A DNA stretch of 64,000 nt. Source: an uncultured Candidatus Saccharibacteria bacterium. GTDB lineage: Bacteria; Patescibacteriota; Saccharimonadia; Saccharimonadales; Saccharimonadaceae. The notes under the pieces were generated by a model. It saw only the letters and a program-made list of their open reading frames with translations, had not been told where the DNA came from and searched no databases. Both the position numbers and the translations under genes were made by a program. The stretch spans positions 1 through 64,000 of the forward strand of contig CALEJV010000005.1 of the NCBI GenBank assembly GCA_937898545.1, in the 5' to 3' direction. This document shows, piece after piece, positions 8,724-17,310 of the stretch (positions are counted from its first letter, which is position 1; each line of letters starts with the position of its first letter).

Positions 8724-8800
8724 GGGCCAGTAGCTCAGCTGGTTAGAGCACCTGCCTCTTAAGCAGGGTGTCGAGGGTTCGAGCCCCTCCTGGCCCTCCA
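8724..8800 (+). tRNA. tRNA-Lys (CTT)
   Basis: Complete cloverleaf with acceptor GGGCCAG/CTGGCCC, D arm GCTC...GAGC, anticodon stem CCTGC/GCAGG around loop CTCTTAA (anticodon CTT), a TTCGAGC T-loop and encoded CCA. The discriminator base is T, unusual for lysine tRNAs, which normally have A or G there. Confidence 0.92.
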
Positions 8801-8808
8801 TAGTATGT

Positions 8809-8836
8809 AGTCCTCGGTATTGCCAGAGGACTGTTT
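8809..8836 (+). terminator. Probable terminator of tRNA-Lys
   Basis: Arms AGTCCTC (8809-8815) and GAGGACT (8826-8832) are followed by GTTTGCT, nine bases after the tRNA 3' end. Confidence 0.5.
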
Positions 8837-8894
8837 GCTATAGAGACACCTATTACAAGTATTAACCATTATATTTACGAAAGGACTACACCCT

Positions 8895-9725
8895 ATGCCT
8901 ACTCCATCGCTCAACGGCCGCGAGCTCGCAAGCTTCATCAAGCAGCGCCAAGCCCGCCAAGTACGCCACCTACGCCAAGCGCATGGTATCACCCCCAAGC
9001 TGCTCATTATCACTCCGCTTAACGCATCGGGACCAATCAATGCCTACGTGCGCTACAAGCAAGCCTACGCCGCCGACATTCTCGTTGAGACAGAGGTAGC
9101 GCCAACCGCCGAGGCAAATATGCCAGCTGCGATCGACCGAGCAAATAATGACCCCCACATTCACGGTATCATCGTCCAACTGCCGCTCAACGATCCGTCA
9201 CAAACAGACGCCATCGTTCAGCGCATCTCCCCCGCCAAGGATGTCGATGGCCTGAGTGGCCCGCAAGCTGCCTATACGCCAGCAACAGCACAAGCGATCG
9301 ATTGGCTACTGGCAGGTTACAACATTAGCCTCGACGATAAGCAGCTCGCCATCATTGGGCGAGGGCGGTTAGTAGGCGCACCACTGGAGCGGCTGTGGCG
9401 CGACCGTGGCTTGGCTGTGACGGTGTGTGACCGTCAAACACCCAATACTACAGAGGTCATCGCCACAAGCGACATCGTCGTTACCGCTACTGGCCAGCCC
9501 CATCTCATTACAGCGGATATGGTCAAAGCAGGTGCAGTGGTCGTTGATGCTGGCACAGCAAGCGAAGGCGGTGTTATCGTTGGCGATGTCGACCCAAGCG
9601 TGCGCCAGCGCAGTGATGTCACTCTCACCCCAGAGAAAGGCGGCGTCGGCCCTCTCACTATCGCTGTGATGATCGACCATGTAATCCAAGCGGCGCAGGC
9701 AACGATTGAGTCGAGAGAAGAGTAG
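8895..9725 (+). CDS. folD: FolD, methylene-THF dehydrogenase/cyclohydrolase
   Basis: A 276-residue bifunctional enzyme interconverting 5,10-methylene-, methenyl- and 10-formyl-tetrahydrofolate with NADP. The YxxxK active-site motif appears in AYVRYKQAY, then VQLPLN, SPAKDVDG and the Rossmann signature GRGRLVGAPL, followed by GGVGPLTIAVM. The usual TPVPGGVGP reads TPEKGGVGP. The length is close to the family's 280-290. An AAAGGA lies 11 nt before the ATG. With glyA about 4 kb away it gives a one-carbon route from serine, and in a genome this reduced it may supply formyl-THF and NADPH. Confidence 0.93.
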   Translation: MPTPSLNGRELASFIKQRQARQVRHLRQAHGITPKLLIITPLNASGPINAYVRYKQAYAADILVETEVAPTAEANMPAAIDRANNDPHIHGIIVQLPLNDPSQTDAIVQRISPAKDVDGLSGPQAAYTPATAQAIDWLLAGYNISLDDKQLAIIGRGRLVGAPLERLWRDRGLAVTVCDRQTPNTTEVIATSDIVVTATGQPHLITADMVKAGAVVVDAGTASEGGVIVGDVDPSVRQRSDVTLTPEKGGVGPLTIAVMIDHVIQAAQATIESREE

Positions 9726-9792
9726 TACTAGATTCCATAAGAGTCAGCAGTGCTTGCAGGCTTGTTATTATCTAGGTTTAGGTCGACACACC

Positions 9793-9827
9793 TTGCAGAT
9801 ATATATCATGGGTGATATATTATACCT
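9793..9827 (+). promoter_or_regulatory. murB leaderless promoter with operator
   Basis: TTGCAG (9793-9798), a 17-base spacer and TATATT (9816-9821) lie 6 nt before the murB ATG, so the mRNA probably starts at or next to the ATG. The dyad ATATATCA-N4-TGATATAT (9801-9820) fills the spacer and overlaps the -10 box, a classic repressor position. The same dyad is in the murA promoter. Confidence 0.75.
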
Positions 9828-10856
9828 ATGGATATTCGTACTGACGTTTCACTCAAACCATATTTGACGATGCAGCTTGGCGGTAACGCCCATACTATGG
9901 TTGACCTCTATACCAATGATGATGTCGTGGCGGTGTGCACGATGGCCCACCAACAGCAGGCTGAACTCTTCGTTCTTGGTGGCGGGAGCAACACTCTAGC
10001 CCAAGACAGCGGCTTTGCTGGTATTGTGGCGCGCAACCGTATTCCAGGCTTCTCAATCATTACTGAGGATGATGAGTCGACGACGATTACCATTGGTGCA
10101 GGAGAGATTCTCGATGATGTCGTAGCAAGAACAGTGGCCAGTGGCCTGAGTGGCATTGAGGCGTTATCGGCCATCCCAGGCACAGCAGGCGCTGCGCCAG
10201 TGCAAAACGTTGGTGCGTATGGGCAGGAGATTGCCGATACACTTGTCTCGCTTGAGGCATATGATCGCCAGCAAGAGCGGTTTGTGTCGCTGAGTGCCGC
10301 CGACTGCGAGTTTTCGTACCGGCACAGCATTTTCCGGGGCCGCGAGATGGGGCGATATATCATCACAAGCATAACGCTCCGCCTACGCAAGGGTTTGCCG
10401 CAGCCACCCTTCTACCAAGCCGTCCAGGATTATCTCACCTCCCACGCTATAGCAGAGCCTACCCCGCAAGACATTCGCCAGGCCGTCATGACGATCCGCG
10501 CTAATAAGCTACCCGACCCAGCCAAGCTCCCCAATACTGGCTCGTTCTTCAAAAACGCGATTATTTCCAACGAGGCATTTACTCAGCTTCAGCAGCACTA
10601 CCCCACGGTGCCACACTATGCCCTGGCCGATGGGCGCATCAAGGTGCCATCGGGCTGGCTCATTGAGCAAGCGGGGCTCAGAGGCAGTGTTCTCCACGGC
10701 ATGAAAGTACACGATAAGAATGCAGTCGTGCTCATCAATCAATCGGCTACCAGCTACCACGATCTTGCTGCCGCTCGCGAGGAGATTATTCGCACGGTAG
10801 AGGAAAAATTCGGCATCACCATTGTGCAAGAACCACTCGAGATGCCAGCGGCGTGA
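9828..10856 (+). CDS. murB: MurB, UDP-MurNAc dehydrogenase (FAD)
   Basis: A 342-residue cytoplasmic flavoenzyme that reduces enolpyruvyl-UDP-GlcNAc to UDP-MurNAc. FAD-binding segments include FVLGGGSNTLAQDSGF and IPGTAGAAPVQNVGAYGQEI. The catalytic region shows the FSYRHSIFR motif (Tyr and Arg of type I MurB) and the proton-donor Ser in PNTGSFFKN. The length fits type I MurB. The start is fixed by the -10 box 6 nt upstream; there is no Shine-Dalgarno. It is a single-gene unit, not in a dcw cluster, and shares its operator with murA. Confidence 0.94.
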   Translation: MDIRTDVSLKPYLTMQLGGNAHTMVDLYTNDDVVAVCTMAHQQQAELFVLGGGSNTLAQDSGFAGIVARNRIPGFSIITEDDESTTITIGAGEILDDVVARTVASGLSGIEALSAIPGTAGAAPVQNVGAYGQEIADTLVSLEAYDRQQERFVSLSAADCEFSYRHSIFRGREMGRYIITSITLRLRKGLPQPPFYQAVQDYLTSHAIAEPTPQDIRQAVMTIRANKLPDPAKLPNTGSFFKNAIISNEAFTQLQQHYPTVPHYALADGRIKVPSGWLIEQAGLRGSVLHGMKVHDKNAVVLINQSATSYHDLAAAREEIIRTVEEKFGITIVQEPLEMPAA

Positions 10857-11188
10857 TGAGTCAAATAGCACATAGTACCTGTAGATGCCTTTGTCTTTTT
10901 ACCCTTGTTCATCAATAATTTTTGCGATACATATATAGTCAAGAACATAAAATTGACTATATGTTCTTGAGTATTTGCATCTCACTACTTTTGTTTGTTC
11001 TCTGCCAGCTTTGTATTTCTCTCCTATCGGACGAGCACGAAGTTCATTTCCTCCTACTAGAGAATTCTTTTCTTATTACCCCCTATTCGGTAGCCTATGG
11101 GATGCAGTCGAGACAAAGCAAGCCATAATCACCTCGATTCACCTTCTCACCTCTTGCACTTTTACCCCAAAACCCTTATGCTAATTGC
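10857..11188 (+). promoter_or_regulatory. Intergenic region with interleaved inverted repeats
   Basis: No convincing gene in 330 bp. Two 10-bp inverted repeats interlock: ATATAGTCAA (10933-10942) with TTGACTATAT (10953-10962), and CAAGAACATA (10940-10949) with TATGTTCTTG (10960-10969). The order A-B-A'-B' would make a pseudoknot in RNA or two overlapping operators in DNA. At its right end is the pilin promoter TTGCAC (11154-11159), 17 bases, TATGCT (11177-11182), 6 nt before the next ATG. Confidence 0.5.
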
Positions 11189-11707
11189 ATGAGGGTACAA
11201 CGCGGGTATACAATCGTGGAAATTATTATTGTGCTGGCAATTATGCTGGTGCTGCTAGTGCTGGGCGTGGTGACGCTCAATAATGCGCAGCGCTCCTCGC
11301 GTGATACCGCCCGCACCACCACTGTAGAGACGGTGGCGCGCAGCCTTGAATCCTTCTACAACGGCGATGCAACTGGTACGTCGGGCGAGCAAGGTCACCG
11401 CTACCCGTCGGCCGAGCAGTTTCTATCCTCACTTGATAGCACGGCAATTCGCCACATCCTCCCTGGACTATCTGAGGATAGCTACCAGTACCCATCGCGC
11501 AGTGGTCAGCAAGCGCTCTTCGTCCAGTCGCCAAGCAATGGTATTAGCAAAGATAGCGCCACAGTCGATCGCTTCGTCTACGAGCCGCGCGCCCGCGATG
11601 GTTCGCTCTGCGTCACCACCAGTCAAGAGTGTAGCCGTTTCTTCCTCTACTACCGGCTAGAGCGCGCACCAACAGTAACGATAACCATCACGAGCAACCA
11701 CCAATGA
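11189..11707 (+). CDS. Type IV prepilin-like protein 1
   Basis: A 172-residue class III prepilin: a short basic leader MRVQRG, then YTIVEIIIVLAIMLVLLVLGVV with the conserved Glu at +5 and a single hydrophobic helix. Position +1 of the mature pilin is Tyr instead of the usual Phe. The globular part has a Cys pair (SLCVTTSQECSRF) near its end. It is the first gene of a three-pilin operon with a leaderless promoter. Expected function is a minor pilin or pseudopilin in the pilus priming complex; which one cannot be told. Confidence 0.8.
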   Translation: MRVQRGYTIVEIIIVLAIMLVLLVLGVVTLNNAQRSSRDTARTTTVETVARSLESFYNGDATGTSGEQGHRYPSAEQFLSSLDSTAIRHILPGLSEDSYQYPSRSGQQALFVQSPSNGISKDSATVDRFVYEPRARDGSLCVTTSQECSRFFLYYRLERAPTVTITITSNHQ

Positions 11708-12111
11708 AGCGTAGTTCGGATGCTGGCTTTACCTTAGTAGAGATGTTGGTGACGATGGTGCTGGGCGTGCTCTTTGTTGGGACGCTCTATCAGCTGTATA
11801 TTGTGACGATCCAGAGCGCAACGGAGGCCAATCGTGATGCCAAGGCAAGCATTGTGGGGTATGAGCTGCTCCGCCGCGAAGTTGGCGATGGCACACCAAC
11901 GCCGTGCACAAACCGCGCGGCCAATCGCAATCTCACGACCGACCACTCACTCGATACCGATGGCTTGCCTCAGCCCGTTAATGCCACCATCGTCGTTGAT
12001 TGCCCATATAGCACTACCGCGCCACAGATAAGCCGTGTATCGGTAACGGTACGCTACGGGCAAGGCTCTAGCCAATCGGAGGTTCGCCATGCGATTCTCA
12101 GCAGCCACTAA
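11704..12111 (+). CDS. Type IV prepilin-like protein 2
   Basis: A 135-residue prepilin with leader MKRSSDAG and GFTLVEMLVTMVLGVLFVGTLYQLYIV, with Glu at +5. Its ATG overlaps the stop of the previous gene (ATGA), which implies translational coupling. The short globular domain has two Cys residues (TPCTN and VDCPYS), probably a disulfide. It belongs with its neighbours as a minor pilin; sequence alone does not give the exact role. Confidence 0.78.
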   Translation: MKRSSDAGFTLVEMLVTMVLGVLFVGTLYQLYIVTIQSATEANRDAKASIVGYELLRREVGDGTPTPCTNRAANRNLTTDHSLDTDGLPQPVNATIVVDCPYSTTAPQISRVSVTVRYGQGSSQSEVRHAILSSH

Positions 12112-12904
12112 TATACGAGAGCGGATGCAGCAGCTCATCCGCCGCATCTACCCTGCGCGGCACCAACAGCGTGGCTTTACTGTCGTGGAAATGCTGGTGG
12201 TGATTCCGATTATCGTGGTAGTGGTTGGCGTGTTGGTTGCTGCCCTGGTGGGGTTGCTGAGCTCTATCGTCATCTCCAACCAGCGCGGTGCACTGACGTA
12301 TGCTATGGAAGATGCGCTTGACCAAATCGAGCAAGATGTCCGCCTAGCGACAAAAGTCGAGAGCAAGGCCGTCGCAGCCAACTGGGCGCAGCACTTCGCG
12401 GGCGATAACGTCTTGATCCTTACCCAATACGCCACCGATCGCAACCCCTCCGACACCCAGCGTGAGCTCATCTATCTCAATAGCCAAGCCAGCCCCTGTC
12501 GCACTCAAGCTGACCTAGCCGCCAAGCTCTACCGCACAAATAACCCACTTACCATCAAGGTTGTCTACTTTGTGCAAGGTACTACCCTTTGGCGGCGAAC
12601 TATCGTGCCAAGCCAATACGAATTCAATGCTACCAACCCCAGCAACAACACGATGTGTGGCCAGCCCTGGCAGCAAAGCACTTGCAACTACACTGGTGGC
12701 CCTTGCAAAGCGCTCGATACACGCGTCGCGAATAATGTATCGAGCATTCGCTTTGGCTATGCAACGGGTTTTAATCAAGCAGCCAGCACTACGCCAAATG
12801 ATAGCACCACTGTCGTCTCTGCCACAGTAGATATCGCTGCTCTTAGTACTGGCCAGACCATCCACGCCCGAGGGTCGATGCAGGCCCGGCGAATTAATAA
12901 TTAG
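12089..12904 (+). CDS. Type IV prepilin-like protein 3 (PilW-like size)
   Basis: A 271-residue prepilin with an unusually long leader of about 28 residues before GFTVVEMLVVIPIIVVVVGVLVAALVGLL. It begins 23 bases inside the previous gene and has GGAGG 7 nt before the ATG. The large globular domain contains several Cys residues (NTMCGQPW, QSTCNYTGGPCKALD), suggesting disulfides outside the cell. Size and order (third in a minor-pilin operon) recall PilW/ComGF-type pilins, which is inference. The Pro in the membrane helix is unusual. Confidence 0.78.
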   Translation: MRFSAATNIRERMQQLIRRIYPARHQQRGFTVVEMLVVIPIIVVVVGVLVAALVGLLSSIVISNQRGALTYAMEDALDQIEQDVRLATKVESKAVAANWAQHFAGDNVLILTQYATDRNPSDTQRELIYLNSQASPCRTQADLAAKLYRTNNPLTIKVVYFVQGTTLWRRTIVPSQYEFNATNPSNNTMCGQPWQQSTCNYTGGPCKALDTRVANNVSSIRFGYATGFNQAASTTPNDSTTVVSATVDIAALSTGQTIHARGSMQARRINN

Positions 12905-13077
12905 CTGAATCGAAAGAACAATAAGCAGTATATAGCTCAGGTATCCTAGCTATACTAGCGCACCATTAGCTACAATTCAGTCTATGCTAGTGCGCGTGCA
13001 CTATCTCTGAAAAAATATTTTCATACATCTGTACTCAAAAAGCTTGTGTTTAATAAATGTTCGTAGTATGATCGTAA

Positions 13078-13101
13078 TATAATCAGTAACAAGGAGGGGT
13101 A
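13078..13101 (+). promoter_or_regulatory. Major pilin promoter and Shine-Dalgarno
   Basis: TATAAT at 13078-13083 is followed by a leader of about 20 nt with a strong AAGGAGGGG about 10 nt before the ATG. This contrasts with the leaderless promoters of most other first genes here. Confidence 0.6.
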
Positions 13102-13108
13102 ACTCTGT

Positions 13109-13522
13109 ATGACAACAAAAACTCAACGTAACCTGCGCGGTTTCACAATTGTCGAGCTTCTCATCGTGATTGTGATCATCGCCATCCTAGCGGCTATTAC
13201 CATCGTCGCTTACAACGGTATCCAGCAACGCGCTCGTGACTCTGCAGCCGCTGGCGCTGCATCGCAGCTCTCGACCAAGGTAGAGGCATGGAACAGCCAG
13301 AAGGGTGAATACCCAACAGCCGCGCAAGTCAGTAGCAATCTTGTTGACGATAAAGTAACTGAAGCAAAGATCGATCCAGACCTCAAGAAGAAGATCATCA
13401 CATCTGGCACACCAAACAACGACACTCCTGTCTTGTATACCCAGTGTGGTAGTGGTAAGGGTGCAAAAATCACCTACAAGAAGGGCGACAAAACCGAGGA
13501 TATCGTCCGAGGCAGCTGCTAA
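13109..13522 (+). CDS. Probable major type IV pilin
   Basis: A 137-residue prepilin with leader MTTKTQRNLRG and the textbook GFTIVELLIVIVIIAILAAITIVAYNGIQQRARD. The Ala/Lys-rich pilin body ends in CGSGKGAKITYKKGD...SC, giving a C-terminal disulfide loop. Its own promoter, a very strong Shine-Dalgarno and a strong terminator suggest high expression, hence the call as major subunit. Type IV pili serve twitching and host contact in Saccharibacteria. The assembly genes (pilB, pilC, pilM, pilT) are not in this window. Confidence 0.85.
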   Translation: MTTKTQRNLRGFTIVELLIVIVIIAILAAITIVAYNGIQQRARDSAAAGAASQLSTKVEAWNSQKGEYPTAAQVSSNLVDDKVTEAKIDPDLKKKIITSGTPNNDTPVLYTQCGSGKGAKITYKKGDKTEDIVRGSC

Positions 13523-13544
13523 GCTTATCCTCCCAATCAACAAA

Positions 13545-13574
13545 AACACCCGCTCTCTGGCGGGTGTTTTAGAT
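13545..13574 (+). terminator. Terminator of the major pilin gene
   Basis: AACACCCGC and GCGGGTGTT arms around TCTCTG, followed by TTT. A-rich DNA precedes the stem, so it can also stop the converging glyA transcript. Confidence 0.85.
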
Positions 13575-13646
13575 ATACGGATGTATTACTACTGCGCCTA
13601 GCGAGACACAATTATCAATGACAGCGACAAACCTCTGACTTTTTGT

Positions 13647-14921
13647 CTATTCTGTTGGCACTGGGAAGTCCGCCAAGAACTCTGCAACATCGGTACGGAG
13701 CTTAGCTAGCTCTGCCTCATCATCACGGTGGTCGATGGCTTGCCGCATCCACTCAGCAATCTGCGGCATATGCTGCGGCTCTAAGCCGCGCGTTGTTGCC
13801 GCTGGCGTACCAAGGCGAATGCCACTAGGGCGAAATGGCGGCAGTGGATCATCAGGGATGGCATTAGCGTTAAGCGTCAGGCCGATCTTATCCATCGCAA
13901 TCTCCGCCGTCTTGCCATCAATCCCAAAGCTTGTATGGACATCGGCCAAGATGAGGTGGTTGCTCGTACCACCCGTCACGAGCACAAAGCCGCGCTGCTG
14001 CAGCTCCTGTGCTAAGACAGCGGCATTAGCCACCACCTGTTGAGCATAGGCGCGAAAGGCTGGCTGGAGCGCCTCACCAAAAGCCACTGCCTTAGCGGCA
14101 ATCGTATGCATATGTGGCCCGCCCTGAATACCAGGAAAGACCGCTCGATCGATGAGTGTCGGAATATTCTCGAGAGTCTTGGCTGGGCGCTTGAGTGGGT
14201 TACTCGCTACCCCTTTGCTAACGATGAGCCCACCACGCGGCCCGCGCAGCGTCTTGTGCGTCGTTGTCGTCATAACATGAAAGCCATAATCGAGGGGGTT
14301 CTCTGCCACTCCACCAGCAATCAGCCCCGCCACATGCGCCATATCGGCCATGAGCAAAGCGCCAACCTCGTGGCCAATCGCCGCAAAGCGCGCGAAATCC
14401 AGCTGGCGCGGATAAGCACTAAAGCCCGCCAGGATGATCTTTGGCCGATGTTCTTGCGCCATCCGATGTAGCTCATCGTAGTCAATCTCGCCCGTTCTCA
14501 CATCCTTCATTTTGTAGCGAACAAAATTATACTCACGAGCACTATGTGTCACAGGCGCACCATGCGTCAGGTGACCACCATGACCCAGATCCATCGCGAG
14601 GATGGTATCGCCTGGCTCGCACCATGCAAAATACACTGCTTCATTCGCCTGAGCACCACTGTGCGGCTGGACATTGGCATGGTCAGCCCGGAAGAGTTGC
14701 TTGGCACGGTCGATTGCCAGCTGCTCTACTTGGTCGGTATACTGCTGCCCGCCATAGTAGCGCCGGCCTGGGTAACCCTCGCTATATTTGTTGGTAAAGA
14801 CACTCCCAAGCGCCCGTAGTACATCACCAGAGACATAATTCTCGCTAGGGATGAGCTCCAAACCTTCGCGTTGGCGTTGCTGCTCACGGGTGATAAGGGT
14901 AGCAATAGTTGTTTCGTGCAT
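13647..14921 (-). CDS. glyA: GlyA, serine hydroxymethyltransferase
   Basis: A 424-residue PLP enzyme converting serine and THF to glycine and 5,10-methylene-THF. The N-terminus has LELIPSENYVS and TNKYSEGYPGRRYYGG. The PLP-lysine motif is MTTTTHKTLRGPRGG, and DMAHVAGLIAGG and the C-terminal GIRLGTPAATTRG are intact. The length matches bacterial SHMTs. AAGGAG precedes the ATG at 14921. It pairs with folD in the one-carbon pathway and is a single-gene unit reading away from murA. Confidence 0.95.
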   Translation of the reverse strand: MHETTIATLITREQQRQREGLELIPSENYVSGDVLRALGSVFTNKYSEGYPGRRYYGGQQYTDQVEQLAIDRAKQLFRADHANVQPHSGAQANEAVYFAWCEPGDTILAMDLGHGGHLTHGAPVTHSAREYNFVRYKMKDVRTGEIDYDELHRMAQEHRPKIILAGFSAYPRQLDFARFAAIGHEVGALLMADMAHVAGLIAGGVAENPLDYGFHVMTTTTHKTLRGPRGGLIVSKGVASNPLKRPAKTLENIPTLIDRAVFPGIQGGPHMHTIAAKAVAFGEALQPAFRAYAQQVVANAAVLAQELQQRGFVLVTGGTSNHLILADVHTSFGIDGKTAEIAMDKIGLTLNANAIPDDPLPPFRPSGIRLGTPAATTRGLEPQHMPQIAEWMRQAIDHRDDEAELAKLRTDVAEFLADFPVPTE

Positions 14922-15261
14922 GGGTAATACTCCTTGTTTGTTGGTTATATCTTAGGATTCGCTATGCACTTTTCATCAGATCATATGTGTAGTATAGCAC
15001 AGCCACCCAATGTGGGGAGTTGCAGTACTTGACGACGTGCGTCTTGAGCTTGCGATAGCTCTCTTTTTCTCCAGTAGTATTGACGTGCTGTCGCGTCTCT
15101 TTGATATTACTCTCTGATGTGAAGACTAGGCACTTGCTCGTGCAGTAAATATAGGCCTTGCGCACGGCTAGTTGAAATAACAGAAAGGAGCTGATGGAGT
15201 TATTAGAAAAACTTCGCAGCCTAACTTCTGTATTTCTTTTTGCAGCACGAGATGCTTGTGT
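14922..15261. other. Divergent glyA-murA intergenic region
   Basis: It holds the glyA leader, with TATACT and TAAGAT boxes on the minus strand, and no clear gene. A 23-codon frame at 15194-15265 has GAAAGGAG only 3 nt before its ATG and ends over the murA -35 box; it may be a chance ORF. A minus-strand frame of about 100 codons has biased, repeat-poor composition and is not convincing. Confidence 0.4.
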
Positions 15262-15296
15262 TTGACAATATATCACCGATGATATATTGTACAAGC
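15262..15296 (+). promoter_or_regulatory. murA leaderless promoter with operator
   Basis: TTGACA (15262-15267) and the overlapping -10 choices TATATT/TATTGT (15283-15290) put the transcript start at or next to the ATG at 15297. The spacer is a dyad, CAATATATCA-CCGA-TGATATATTG (15266-15289), sharing the core ATATATCA-N4-TGATATAT with the murB promoter. It overlaps the -10 box, so bound protein would repress. Confidence 0.75.
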
Positions 15297-16823
15297 ATGG
15301 GAACAGCAAAATATCTCCGTAATATCGGAACACTCATCCAAGAAACCCGCCAAGCGCGCGGTATGACGCAGGCCGAGCTCGCTACAGCACTTGGCACGAG
15401 CCAGTCGGCCATCAACCGCATCGAAAAGGGTGGCCAAAACATCAGCTTAGAGATGATTGCTCGCATTGGCGAAGTGCTGAGTAGTGAGATTGTCCGTATC
15501 AACAAAGCTGGCAAAACAAACTTCGTCATCAATGGTGGTGGCTCGCTCCATGGCGAGATTGAGGTGAAGACCAGCAAAAATGCCGCCGTCGCCCTGCTCT
15601 GTGCCAGCCTCCTTAATAAAGGCAAGACGACACTCCGCCGAGTGGCACGGATCGAGGAAGTTAACCGGATCATCGAGGTACTCGAAAGCATTGGCGTGCG
15701 CTGCCGCTGGCTTGAACACAATGACCTCGAGATCATCCCACCACGCACCCTCCACCTAGACGAGATGGACATCGCGGCAGCCAAGCGCACCCGCAGTATT
15801 ATTATGTTCCTGGGGCCATTGCTCCATCAATATGAGTCATTCCAAATCCCATTTGCAGGTGGGTGCAACCTTGGCACACGGACGGTGGGGCCACACATGG
15901 CGGGCCTCGCACCCTTTGGCCTCACTGTCGAGGCAACGACCGATTACTACCAAGCAACAGCCAACCCGCATATGGTTGAGCATGCTATCGTCCTTACCGA
16001 GCGCGGCGACACCGTCACTGAGAATGTCATTATGGCGGCAGCTCTCCACCCAGGCGTCGTGACAATTCGCAACGCCAGCCCCAACTACATGGTGCAAGAC
16101 CTCTGTTTCTTCTTGCAAAAGCTTGGGGTGCAGATCGACGGCATCGGCACAACAACTCTCACCATCCATGGCGTCAGCGAGATCAACCAAACAGTCGAAT
16201 ATTGTCCGAGCGAAGACCCTATCGAAGCAATGAGCTTCATCGCAGCGGGTGTAGTGACGGACTCTGCTATCACCATCCACCGAGCACCAATCGAATTCCT
16301 CGAGCTCGAGCTGGCAGTGCTGCGCGGTATGGGCTTACAATATGAACTCTCCAGCGAGTACCCAGCGCGCAATGGCCAGACTCGCCTGGTCGATATTAGC
16401 CTGCACAAATCGACTCTCACCGCTCCACAAGACAAGCTCCACAGTATGCCCTTCCCAGGCATCAATATGGATAATCTCCCCTTCCTTGGTCTCATCGCCA
16501 CGGTAGCAACGGGCCGCACTCTAGTGCACGACTGGAGCTACGATAATCGCGCCATTTACTTCACCGACCTCACTCGCCTTGGCGCACAAGTAGAGATGGT
16601 CGATCCACACCGCGTTTACATCAGCGGCCCTACCCGCTGGAAGCCTTCCGATGTCGTCGCACCACCAGCCTTGCGCCCCAGCGTCGTCGTGATGCTAGCG
16701 ATGCTCGCAGCCCCTGGGCGCTCCATCCTGCGTGATGTATACAACATCAACCGAGGTTACGAAGACTTCGCTAACCGACTCAACACTCTCGGGGCGGACA
16801 TCGAGACAACATGGGAATATTAG
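15297..16823 (+). CDS. murA: XRE HTH domain fused to MurA
   Basis: A 508-residue fusion. Residues 5-65 form an XRE helix-turn-helix (IGTLIQETRQARGMTQAELA, then GTSQSAINRIEKGGQNISLE). From about residue 75 it is a full MurA, the enzyme that transfers enolpyruvate from PEP to UDP-GlcNAc. Lys94-Asn95 are in KTSKNAAV, the PEP-binding, fosfomycin-target Cys is Cys190 in AGGCNLGTR, and the catalytic Asp is in GINMDNLPF. Ordinary MurA is about 420 residues. The ATG at 15297 is chosen because the promoter leaves no leader; upstream in-frame ATGs fall inside the promoter. The protein may regulate its own promoter and murB. Function of the fusion is inference; both domains are clear. Confidence 0.93.
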   Translation: MGTAKYLRNIGTLIQETRQARGMTQAELATALGTSQSAINRIEKGGQNISLEMIARIGEVLSSEIVRINKAGKTNFVINGGGSLHGEIEVKTSKNAAVALLCASLLNKGKTTLRRVARIEEVNRIIEVLESIGVRCRWLEHNDLEIIPPRTLHLDEMDIAAAKRTRSIIMFLGPLLHQYESFQIPFAGGCNLGTRTVGPHMAGLAPFGLTVEATTDYYQATANPHMVEHAIVLTERGDTVTENVIMAAALHPGVVTIRNASPNYMVQDLCFFLQKLGVQIDGIGTTTLTIHGVSEINQTVEYCPSEDPIEAMSFIAAGVVTDSAITIHRAPIEFLELELAVLRGMGLQYELSSEYPARNGQTRLVDISLHKSTLTAPQDKLHSMPFPGINMDNLPFLGLIATVATGRTLVHDWSYDNRAIYFTDLTRLGAQVEMVDPHRVYISGPTRWKPSDVVAPPALRPSVVVMLAMLAAPGRSILRDVYNINRGYEDFANRLNTLGADIETTWEY

Positions 16824-16848
16824 TCGCTTCTTAGCTTATTTCGCTATA

Positions 16849-16884
16849 CCAAGAGAATCTCTCATAACGAGAGATTCTCTTGTT
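16849..16884 (+). terminator. Terminator of murA
   Basis: Long arms AAGAGAATCTCTC (from 16851) and GAGAGATTCTCTT around ATAAC, then TGTTAT. The stem is 13 bp and nearly perfect. Confidence 0.8.
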
Positions 16885-17310
16885 ATATGTCGCATTGTGC
16901 GCAGACTTTGCATACCTAGAGCCTAAGTCTTAGAAGGTCTACTTTTTCACCATCAACCCCCCGTTCGCTAGTATTTTGTCTGATGAACTGCGAAGATCGA
17001 TTGTTACCTCGCATAGCACGAGAAAATGAATGCAAAAAAGTAAGAGCGCACGAACAAACACATCAGACACATGCTTTGATATTCTGATGACAACCAAGTG
17101 AAGTCACCACTGAGCAGAATGAGGTGATAATTGCCAAACATCAACCTCTTACGCTAAGCTGATGACCTATCGAGTCTGGCGGCAAGCTTCCCCTCCATAA
17201 GACGAAGCGGCAAAGATAAAGATAGTGATTGAGCACAAAAAAGTAGCTGTGCGCTTCATATTATAAAATTACCACAGTTACAATAGTAGCAAAACGACAT
17301 TAAACCAAAA
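16885..17310. other. Gene-free stretch
   Basis: About 430 bp between murA and tRNA-His. No frame has a credible start and composition on either strand, and I see no tRNA or classical ncRNA signature. It is a possible site for an unrecognised RNA or gene remains. Confidence 0.4.

Noticed and set aside
10922..11128. Hydrophobic 68-codon frame near the interleaved repeats.
   Set aside because: No ribosome site or leaderless promoter at its start; AT-rich DNA easily gives such frames.
15194..15265. 23-codon ORF with a good Shine-Dalgarno before murA.
   Set aside because: Spacing to the ATG is only 3 nt and it ends over the murA -35 box; noted as weak.
14962..15333. Minus-strand frame of 123 codons upstream of murA.
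   Set aside because: It crosses the murA promoter and start, has no ribosome site and no recognisable motif.
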